Below are positions 1-5,514 of a stretch of 11,654 nt of DNA, piece after piece. Within the stretch, counting starts at the first letter, position 1. Each line of letters opens with the position of its first letter. The notes below the pieces were generated by a model that ran no database searches, was not told where the DNA came from, and saw only the letters and a program-made list of their open reading frames with translations. Made by a program: the position numbers and the translations under genes. This DNA is from an uncultured Moraxella sp. (GTDB lineage: Bacteria > Pseudomonadota > Gammaproteobacteria > Pseudomonadales > Moraxellaceae), in the NCBI GenBank assembly GCA_943908405.1, contig CALTTE010000058.1, positions 1 to 11,654 of the forward strand, written 5' to 3'.

Positions 1-98
1 ACAAGCTTTATTGGCTGACCACAGGGGCTTATACCAATTCTTATTCATCGGTGGAATTTAACGGCTTCCCCCCGCTTAGGGTAAAATATATTGATTAA
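1..98 (+). CDS. C-terminal end of a PLP-dependent (fold III) ornithine/lysine decarboxylase-like enzyme, partial
   Basis: Only the last 31 codons are in the window (frame starting at base 3, TAA at 96-98). The visible peptide contains the block TTGAYTNSYSSVEFNGFPPL. A Gly-Ala-Tyr-Thr run followed by Phe-Asn-Gly-Phe is the characteristic C-terminal signature of fold-type III ornithine and lysine decarboxylases, where it helps form the active site at the dimer interface. The enzyme would convert ornithine to putrescine in the cytoplasm, with PLP as cofactor. The start, the PLP lysine and the specificity residues lie outside the window, so ornithine versus lysine or diaminopimelate cannot be settled. 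An arginase-family gene about 4 kb downstream, which would supply ornithine, fits the ornithine assignment. Confidence 0.72.
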   Translation, partial: KLYWLTTGAYTNSYSSVEFNGFPPLRVKYID

Positions 99-164
99 AT
101 GGCTTAATTGTAAAATAGCTTAATTGGATTTTGTCTTAGCAAGGCATTGACCTTGATTAGCTTT

Positions 165-192
165 ATTGTTTTGACTAAATTGTTTTGACTAA
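165..192. repeat. Two exact 14-bp tandem repeats
   Basis: The unit ATTGTTTTGACTAA occurs twice back to back (165-178, 179-192). It lies in the gap after the decarboxylase gene. A second short tandem pair, AGCCATTAATC, follows at 231-252. An inverted pair CTTAGCAAGG (135-144) and CCTTGCTAAG (223-232) brackets the 14-bp repeats, so the region could fold into one long stem-loop. No function is evident. Confidence 0.7.
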
Positions 193-285
193 CTTTATTG
201 TCTTAATAACTTGGTTGATTGACCTTGCTAAGCCATTAATCAGCCATTAATCCAACAATCAATCCAGCAATCAACAACAACAAAC

Positions 286-334
286 AAAACCGCAATTATC
301 AAAAACATTGACGTGATACTGTCGGCGGTTTTTT
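286..334 (+). terminator. Probable rho-independent terminator after the decarboxylase gene
   Basis: AAAACCGC (286-293) pairs with GCGGTTTT (325-332), and the right arm runs into six T residues (329-334). The 31-nt interval can pair further in part (ATCA with TGAT). The loop is longer than in a classic intrinsic terminator and the site lies about 190 bp past the decarboxylase stop, so the call is moderate. Confidence 0.45.
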
Positions 335-398
335 AGCTACTCTTATTTTTAGTTAGTCTTAATTGAAGTCGCTCTTAGTTTAAGTTACTCTTAATTTA
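335..398. repeat. Four imperfect 16-bp tandem repeats upstream of the importer operon
   Basis: Four consecutive 16-bp units are visible at 335-350, 351-366, 367-382 and 383-398. All start with AG and share a core resembling AGTTACTCTTAATTTA. They directly precede a palindrome at 400-417 and may be part of the leader or upstream control region of the importer operon. Alternatively they are neutral remnants of slippage. Confidence 0.65.
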
Positions 399-399
399 A

Positions 400-417
400 G
401 GCATTATTGTTAATGCC
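400..417. promoter_or_regulatory. Perfect palindrome upstream of the importer operon, candidate operator
   Basis: GGCATTA (400-406) and TAATGCC (411-417) form a perfect inverted repeat around TTGT, about 87 bp before the first importer gene. The half-site core GGCATT recurs as single copies at 444-449 and 478-483. The arrangement resembles a dimeric regulator site, but it does not match an operator I can name. It could also be a small hairpin. Confidence 0.35.
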
Positions 418-447
418 AAATGTGCTTAAGTCTATACCAAAACGGCA

Positions 448-477
448 TTGGTGCTTTTTTATCAAAGTCTTTATGAT
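448..477 (+). promoter_or_regulatory. Weak candidate sigma-70 promoter for the importer operon
   Basis: A TATGAT hexamer (472-477) lies 18 bp after TTGGTG (448-453). It would give a leader of roughly 20 nt before the ATG at 504. The -35 match is poor, so activation by a regulator would be expected if this is used. Confidence 0.25.
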
Positions 478-503
478 GGCATTTTGTTGTTAAATGTGCT
501 GTT

Positions 504-1907
504 ATGAGTGCTGATGTTAAATCTTATGCGTTTCGCCCTTATGATGCCGACAGTGATTTGTGTGCTTGCTGTGGCAATCACCATCAAACAAAATTTTGCC
601 TAAATTCTAGTTTAGCCACCAATGAACAAACCGTGCAAGCTAAGGTCATTGAAGCGATTGCCATCAAAGCCATTTTCCCCCACGAACCAACTCGCCGTGC
701 ATTTTTAAAGGCGGTGGGCAAAACCACAGCGATGGCTGCCATTGCTAGTGTTCTGCCCTTGGCAAACTTACAAGAAGCAGCGGCTTATGAGCGCTTGACC
801 CCTGAAAAAAAGACGCTGAATGTGGCGTTTTTGCCGATTTTGTGTGCCACACCCTTGATTATGGCAGATCCGCTTGGTTATTATGCCGAGCAGGGCATTA
901 AAGTGAATTTATTAAAGCGTGCAGGGTGGGCATTGGTGCGAGACCAGATGATGGCAGGTAGTTTGGATGCTAGTCATTTTTTGGCACCCATGCCCTTGGC
1001 GATGGATTTGGGCGTGGGGTCAAACTCTAGTGCAATGAAAGTTGCTGCCATTCAAAACATCAATGGACAAGCGTTGGTGATGGCACTTAAGCACAAAAAC
1101 AACAAAAACCCCAAAAATTGGCGAGGTATGACATTTGCCATACCGTTTGAGCATTCCATTCATAATTATTTGCTTCGCTACTTTTTGGCAGAACACGGAT
1201 TAAATCCTGATACCGATGTAAGTTTGCGACTGACTAGCCCCCCTGATATGATTGCCAATCTTAAAGCGGGGAATATTGATGGATTTTTTGGTCCAGAGCC
1301 GTTTAACCAACGGGCGGTGTGGGACAAAGCAGGCTATATTCACACGCTTTCACGGGACATTTGGCACGGTCATCCGTGCTGTTCTTTTGGGACGTCGCAA
1401 GCATTTATTGAGCAAAATCCGCACAGTTTTTTGGCGATGATGCGAGCGATTATCAAGGCAAATGTGATGGCAAACAACCGCACCATTGCCAACGACTTAC
1501 CCAAAATTTTGTCCCCTGCCAATTATTTAAATCAGCCAGAGCTTGTGCTACGTCAATCCTTGCTTGGACGATTTGCCGATGGGCTAGGGCAAGTACAAGA
1601 TGTGCCTGACCGTATGGGCTTTGACGCACTGCCTTGGTATAGCATCGCTATTTGGATACTCACACAAATGAAACGCTGGGGCTATATCAAAGGCGATGTG
1701 GCGTATAAAGACATTGCCGAACGGGTGTTTTTATTGACCGATGCCAAAAAGCAAATGCAAGCGATGGGCTATCCCATCAATCATTTATTTGCCAAAAATA
1801 GCCCCCCAAGCGATTATCCAAGCTTTACTGTGATGGGCAAGGTATTTGACCCAAGTCGCCCTGACGATTATTTGCAATCATTCGCCATTAAAAAGGGGGC
1901 TAAATAA
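504..1907 (+). CDS. nrtA: Tat-exported NrtA/CmpA-family ABC transporter substrate-binding protein
   Basis: The 467-residue product belongs to the nitrate/bicarbonate/sulfonate-type periplasmic binding proteins. It would capture an oxyanion such as nitrate in the periplasm and hand it to the permease encoded next. A twin-arginine signal, TRRAFLKAVG (R64, R65), is followed by a hydrophobic stretch ending in an Ala-rich cleavage region near 94. The mature domain begins with LNVAFLPILCATPLIMADPLGYY, cut short here as LNVAFLPILCATPLIMADP, typical of this family. About 63 residues precede the Arg pair and carry a Cys/His cluster (C20, C22, C23, H26, H27, C32); I recall similar clusters ahead of the Tat motif in proteobacterial homologues but cannot check this. 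An in-frame TGA at 474 leaves ATG 504 as the first start, without a clear Shine-Dalgarno. The stop overlaps the next ATG by one base (TAATG). Substrate is inferred from family only. Confidence 0.83.
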   Translation: MSADVKSYAFRPYDADSDLCACCGNHHQTKFCLNSSLATNEQTVQAKVIEAIAIKAIFPHEPTRRAFLKAVGKTTAMAAIASVLPLANLQEAAAYERLTPEKKTLNVAFLPILCATPLIMADPLGYYAEQGIKVNLLKRAGWALVRDQMMAGSLDASHFLAPMPLAMDLGVGSNSSAMKVAAIQNINGQALVMALKHKNNKNPKNWRGMTFAIPFEHSIHNYLLRYFLAEHGLNPDTDVSLRLTSPPDMIANLKAGNIDGFFGPEPFNQRAVWDKAGYIHTLSRDIWHGHPCCSFGTSQAFIEQNPHSFLAMMRAIIKANVMANNRTIANDLPKILSPANYLNQPELVLRQSLLGRFADGLGQVQDVPDRMGFDALPWYSIAIWILTQMKRWGYIKGDVAYKDIAERVFLLTDAKKQMQAMGYPINHLFAKNSPPSDYPSFTVMGKVFDPSRPDDYLQSFAIKKGAK

Positions 1908-2800
1908 TGCCAGTGGCAAAATCAAAAGCCTTGTCGCTTAAAATCCGTGGCTATTTATTGGCGTGTGCGGTGCTACTGCTTGTCATTGGGGGCTGGCATT
2001 TGGCAACGCTACCAAAAAAGGTGTACGCCCCAACCGACCCTGCCAAGCTTGAGTACAGCGTACTGATGGGCGATATTCCAGAAGGCACACCGCTTGGGGG
2101 AGTGGTCGCCCAGCAGGCAAGTGAGTTTGTTAGCCCACAAAAGTTTGCCGATATTGCCGTTTATCATTTGTCCGACCCTTTTTATGACAAAGGCATTAAC
2201 GATAAAGGCATTGGCATTCAGCTTGGATTTTCTATCGTGCGTGTCTTGCTTGGCTTTATATTAGCGATGATGGTTGCCATTCCTTTGGGCTATTTGATTG
2301 GCATATCGCCGATTTTAAGACAGGCGTTTATGCCATTTGTGCAGTTATTAAAGCCCATCTCGCCACTGGCGTGGATGCCCATTGCTTTATACACCATAAA
2401 AGATGCCAATGCGTCTAGCGTGTTTGTGATTTTTATTTGTTCTATTTGGCCGATGCTCACCAATACCGCTTTTGGGGTGATGTCGGTCAATCAATCGTGG
2501 AAAAATGTGGCAAAAACGCTGGAGCTGTCGCCCCTTGCCACCGCCACCAAAATTGTCTTGCCCGCCGCCGCTCCCACCATTGTAACAGGAATGCGTATCT
2601 CAATGGGCATTGCTTGGCTTGTGATTGTCGCTGCTGAGATGTTGGTTGGCAGTACTGGCATTGGCTATTTTGTGTGGAATCAGTGGAATAATTTGTCGCT
2701 TGGCGATGTGATTTTTGCTGTTTTGGTGATTGGCGTGGTTGGTATGGTGCTAGATTTGTTGTTTGCTTGGTTACAAAATAAGGTAAGCTATGTTGAATAA
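1907..2800 (+). CDS. nrtB: NrtB-type ABC transporter permease
   Basis: This 297-residue inner-membrane protein forms the channel of the importer. Hydrophobic segments are visible near 16-34, 105-134, 140-162, 168-190, 225-247 and 265-290. A periplasmic stretch of about 70 residues separates the first two, as in nitrate permeases of the NitT/TauT group. The EAA-like coupling helix lies around 201-221 (KTLELSPLATATKIVLPAA), where the ATPase docks. Translation starts in the TAATG overlap with the binding-protein gene, and the end overlaps the ATPase start by 11 bases, so all three are likely translationally coupled. Substrate could be nitrate, nitrite, cyanate or another small anion; sequence alone does not decide. 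Confidence 0.85.
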   Translation: MPVAKSKALSLKIRGYLLACAVLLLVIGGWHLATLPKKVYAPTDPAKLEYSVLMGDIPEGTPLGGVVAQQASEFVSPQKFADIAVYHLSDPFYDKGINDKGIGIQLGFSIVRVLLGFILAMMVAIPLGYLIGISPILRQAFMPFVQLLKPISPLAWMPIALYTIKDANASSVFVIFICSIWPMLTNTAFGVMSVNQSWKNVAKTLELSPLATATKIVLPAAAPTIVTGMRISMGIAWLVIVAAEMLVGSTGIGYFVWNQWNNLSLGDVIFAVLVIGVVGMVLDLLFAWLQNKVSYVE

Positions 2801-4112
2801 TGTATTTAAAAGGGGGCGTGCTAGGGGGCATAACGCCGATAATGTGCCTTATGACAAGGCGATTGGCGATGTATCAAGTAGCGGTGTATCAGACAGCAGT
2901 GTATTGGACATCAATATATCGGGTAATGGCGTATCAGACAGTGGCGTATCAGACGGCGGTACGTTGCACAGCGGTGTGTTAGATGGTGTACTAGGCAATG
3001 GTGTGTTAGCTAATCGTCTGCTTGACAGCGGTGTATCAGGCGATGTGCCTATCCAAGCGAATGCTTCGCTGACAACGACACTTAATAATCCAGCCACAGT
3101 TGCTGGTAGGTTGTCCCAAAACGACCCTAAAAGGCAGTTAGCTCAAAGCGATTTATCCCAAAACGATTTGTCTAAAAATCAGTTGTCTAAAAATCAGTTG
3201 TCTCAAAACAATCCACCTCAAAACAATCCATCTCAAAGCCAGTTATCCCAACAATCCCCACCTGCTCCGCTTGTGGTTGCCCGCAACCTAAGTAAAAGCT
3301 ATGGCGACGATGTGATTTTTGATAAGGTGAATTTTGAGATTTATGCCAATGAATTTATTTGCTTGATTGGGCATTCTGGCTGTGGCAAAACCACCATTTT
3401 AAACGCTTTGGCAGGGCTTGAATCGCTCACGTCAGGACAGATTTTGATGAATGACAAGGCAGTTGTTGCCCCAAGTCTTGAGCGGGGTGTGGTATTTCAA
3501 GGACACGCTTTATTGCCGTGGCTGACGGTCGCAGACAACATCGCTTTTGCCATTAAAGCCCGTGCCAATAAATATGGCGAACCGCTGGATTTTGACACAA
3601 TAACCAACAAGGTCAATCATTATTTATCGCTTGTTGGACTGCTTGCCGTCAAGCACAAAAAACCTGCCGAGCTGTCAGGCGGTATGAAGCAAAGGGTTGG
3701 CATTGCCAGAGCGTTTGCTACGCACCCTAAGCTTTTGCTGATGGACGAGCCGTTTGGGGCATTGGACGCACTCACAAGAGGAATGATTCAAGAAGAGCTT
3801 GTGCAAATTGTCGCCAAAACCGCCCAAACGGTATTTATGATTACCCACGACATTGACGAGGCGATATTACTTGCCGACCGTATTTTTTTGATGAGTAATG
3901 GACCCAACGCCTATCTTGCTGAGATTGTAGAAAACACCTTACAAAAGCCAAGGCACAAAGACACCATACACCACGACCATCATTATTATCCTTTGCGTAA
4001 TTATTTGCTGGATTTTTTGATACATAGAAGTCATACGCTCCAAGCCGACCCCCACCGACCTGATAAGCCCAAAGTGGTGAATTTAACGTGGGAGGCGTGG
4101 AGTGATATTTAG
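2790..4112 (+). CDS. nrtD: NrtD-type ABC transporter ATPase with a repeat-built N-terminal extension
   Basis: Residues about 160-440 form a complete ATPase of the nitrate/taurine importer type: Walker A GHSGCGKTT (194-202), Q-loop Q237, signature LSGGMKQR (295-302), Walker B LLLMDEP (316-322) and switch histidine H353. It powers the importer at the cytoplasmic face. Family members are usually about 260 residues; this one has 440 because roughly 155 low-complexity residues precede the domain. The extension consists of GVSDS-like pentapeptides (32-85) and then LSQND-like pentapeptides (108-156). ATG 2790 has AAGG 6 bp upstream and overlaps the permease gene. No in-frame ATG occurs between it and Walker A, so the extension is probably translated, although a GTG or TTG near the domain boundary could serve as an alternative start. 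Confidence 0.85.
   Translation: MLNNVFKRGRARGHNADNVPYDKAIGDVSSSGVSDSSVLDINISGNGVSDSGVSDGGTLHSGVLDGVLGNGVLANRLLDSGVSGDVPIQANASLTTTLNNPATVAGRLSQNDPKRQLAQSDLSQNDLSKNQLSKNQLSQNNPPQNNPSQSQLSQQSPPAPLVVARNLSKSYGDDVIFDKVNFEIYANEFICLIGHSGCGKTTILNALAGLESLTSGQILMNDKAVVAPSLERGVVFQGHALLPWLTVADNIAFAIKARANKYGEPLDFDTITNKVNHYLSLVGLLAVKHKKPAELSGGMKQRVGIARAFATHPKLLLMDEPFGALDALTRGMIQEELVQIVAKTAQTVFMITHDIDEAILLADRIFLMSNGPNAYLAEIVENTLQKPRHKDTIHHDHHYYPLRNYLLDFLIHRSHTLQADPHRPDKPKVVNLTWEAWSDI
2883..3044 (+). repeat. 15-bp degenerate coding repeats, GVSDS block
   Basis: About eleven degenerate 15-bp units resembling GGTGTATCAGACAGC encode pentapeptides such as GVSDS, GVSDG, GVLDG and GVLAN. One unit has lost a codon. 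They lie inside the ATPase gene and keep the frame open throughout, which suggests selection against frame loss. Confidence 0.75.
3111..3257 (+). repeat. 15-bp degenerate coding repeats, LSQND block
   Basis: A second family of 15-bp units in the ATPase extension encodes LSQND, LSKNQ, LSQNN and PSQSQ. The unit TTGTCTAAAAATCAG occurs twice in tandem, and neighbours differ by a few bases. The product is hydrophilic, rich in Gln, Asn and Ser, and should be disordered. It ends just before the ATPase domain proper. Confidence 0.75.
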
Positions 4113-4116
4113 CGAT

Positions 4117-4145
4117 TAGACAATACCCAGTGATTTGGCTATAAT
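4117..4145 (+). promoter_or_regulatory. Sigma-70-type promoter of the arginase-family gene
   Basis: TAGACA (4117-4122) is separated by 17 bp from a consensus TATAAT (4140-4145) in the 62-bp gap after the importer operon. Transcription would start near 4152, giving a leader of about 23 nt that includes the ribosome site AAAGGA at 4164-4169. The arginase-family gene is therefore probably transcribed independently of the importer. Confidence 0.7.
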
Positions 4146-4174
4146 GGCGTTTTTTGGCTTAACAAAGGACAAGT

Positions 4175-5125
4175 ATGGGATTACAGTTTTTTTCGGTATA
4201 CTCAGAAATTGGTGCAGGCAAGCACGGCACGGTAACGGGCGTATCTATGCTAACAGACAAATTACAAACCAAGTATGACACCGCCACCTTTACTGCCATC
4301 AAGCCATCTAAGCACCACGAACGGTATGATTATAAATGTGCCAAATATGTGGAGTATTTGACACCGTTTTTTGAACAAACCTTATTGCCAAAGCTAAAAG
4401 CAGGACTACAGGCGTGTGAACAAGCAGGCGATTTTCCTGTCATTATCAGTGGCGACCATTCTAATGCGATGGGCAATGTATCGGCGTTTATGAATCATTA
4501 TCACGGCAAAAACATCGGCATTGTCTGGATTGACGCCCACGCCGATTTGCATTCGGTTTATACCACGCCATCAGGCAATTTGCACGGTATGCCATTGGGG
4601 GCGGTTTTGGGGCTTGATAACAAAGACTGTGCCATCAATGACATCAATGGCGACACAAAAGGCTATTGGGAGCGACTAAAGGGGCTAAGTAATACGCCCA
4701 TTGACCCCAAAAATGTGGTGTTTTTGGGTTTAAGAAGTTTTGAGCCACCAGAACAGAGGCTGATTGACCAGCACCAAATGCCTTTTTTTTCTGCCATAGA
4801 CCACCGCAATGATTTTGATGCCATACTGGATAAGGTTTGTCAAACCTTGGCGGATTTGGACGCTGTTTATGTAAGCTTTGATATCGATGCCTTAGATGAC
4901 CGCCTCGTGCCAGCGACAGGCACGCCCGTGGAGAATGGCTATGAACCCCACGAGATTAAGGCAATTTTTGATAAATTGTTACCAATGCCTTGTGTTAAAT
5001 TATTTGAAATTACCGAATTTAATCCAACGCTTGATAGTGATAAAGACAAATATGAGCTGCTGAGTGAGCTACTAAATTACGGCATTGACTTGGTCAAAAA
5101 TAAAGCTGATGATAAGTCTGATTAA
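4175..5125 (+). CDS. rocF: Arginase-family ureohydrolase (arginase-like)
   Basis: This 316-residue cytoplasmic enzyme would hydrolyse arginine to ornithine and urea with two Mn ions. All metal-binding blocks are present: GDHS (H95), DAHAD (D120, H122, D124) and SFDID (D236, D238). GNLHGMPLG (134-142, H137), PATGTPV and EITEFNP (E281) match arginase better than agmatinase. Aligning by eye to human arginase I, N130 becomes H126 and D183 becomes E190, while S133 and N135 are kept. These positions contact the amino-acid end of arginine, so substrate preference may differ. AAAGGA lies 5 bp before the ATG, a promoter lies at 4117-4145, and a strong terminator follows. The ornithine-decarboxylase-like gene at the left edge supports a putrescine role. 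A guanidino-acid hydrolase is the main alternative. Confidence 0.82.
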   Translation: MGLQFFSVYSEIGAGKHGTVTGVSMLTDKLQTKYDTATFTAIKPSKHHERYDYKCAKYVEYLTPFFEQTLLPKLKAGLQACEQAGDFPVIISGDHSNAMGNVSAFMNHYHGKNIGIVWIDAHADLHSVYTTPSGNLHGMPLGAVLGLDNKDCAINDINGDTKGYWERLKGLSNTPIDPKNVVFLGLRSFEPPEQRLIDQHQMPFFSAIDHRNDFDAILDKVCQTLADLDAVYVSFDIDALDDRLVPATGTPVENGYEPHEIKAIFDKLLPMPCVKLFEITEFNPTLDSDKDKYELLSELLNYGIDLVKNKADDKSD

Positions 5126-5165
5126 AACCAATTTTTACTCAAAATAAGCCTTTACTAAAATAGCA

Positions 5166-5209
5166 GACCAAAATTTGACCTATAAATGGGGTCAATTTTG
5201 GTCTTTTTT
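5166..5209 (+). terminator. Strong rho-independent terminator after the arginase-family gene
   Basis: GACCAAAATTTGACC (5166-5180) pairs with GGTCAATTTTGGTC (5190-5203) with a single bulged base. A 9-nt loop and a run of six T residues (5204-5209) complete it. It lies 40 bp after the stop codon. Confidence 0.88.
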
Positions 5210-5269
5210 ATGATGGTTTTAATCAGTGGTGGTTTTTTTGCCACTAGTTACAGCATTAAATAAAAAGCC

Positions 5270-5298
5270 TTTTCAATCGTGAGCGGATACTTTAAAAT
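5270..5298 (+). promoter_or_regulatory. Candidate promoter for glmS
   Basis: TTTTCA (5270-5275) lies 17 bp before TAAAAT (5293-5298). If used, the glmS leader would be about 210 nt and would contain the whole 14-bp repeat array at 5307-5430. The region is AT-rich, so chance matches are likely. Confidence 0.33.
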
Positions 5299-5306
5299 GA
5301 CGGATT

Positions 5307-5430
5307 AGACCCAACAATTTAGATCCAATAATTTAGGTTTAATAATGTGTTTAATAATTTAATACTAACAATTTGGGCTTAATGATTGGGGGCTAATAAT
5401 TTAGGTTTAATCATTTAATCCTAACGATTG
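5307..5430. repeat. Nine-unit degenerate 14-bp tandem array upstream of glmS
   Basis: Successive units at 5307, 5321, 5335, 5349, 5361, 5375, 5389, 5403 and 5417 share a consensus close to AGGCTTAATAATTT. Eight units are 14 bp and one is 12 bp. Unit ends alternate between AATTT and GATTG. The array fills most of the gap between the arginase terminator and glmS. It contains no open frame of note. Confidence 0.72.
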
Positions 5431-5475
5431 GGTAGGGGTTTTGGACGGGTTATTGGGCTTTACTAAATTTTTATG

Positions 5476-5507
5476 TTAATAGACGCTGATATTAATAGAT
5501 GCTAAGG
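5476..5507. repeat. Tandem 16-bp pair at the glmS ribosome site
   Basis: TTAATAGACGCTGATA (5476-5491) is followed directly by TTAATAGATGCTAAGG (5492-5507). The second copy has diverged at its end to give AAGG, which forms the glmS Shine-Dalgarno (AAGGAAA, 5504-5510). The ribosome site therefore lies partly within a repeat copy. Confidence 0.6.
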
Positions 5508-5514
5508 AAATATT

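Noticed and set aside
2849..3097. Minus-strand frame of Leu-Ser-Asp-Thr-Pro-like repeats inside the ATPase gene
   Set aside because: It is the antisense reading of the 15-bp coding repeats; the plus frame belongs to a complete ATPase gene with a good start.
4113..4174. Arginase-family gene as a fourth member of the importer operon
   Set aside because: A near-consensus promoter lies in the 62-bp gap, so an independent transcript is more likely, although readthrough is possible.
5307..5430. CRISPR array
   Set aside because: Units are 14 bp, degenerate and contiguous with no spacers, and no cas genes are nearby.
5450..5514. glmS ribozyme/riboswitch before glmS
   Set aside because: That element belongs mainly to Gram-positive bacteria, and no recognisable core is present; the leader is AT-rich repeat DNA.
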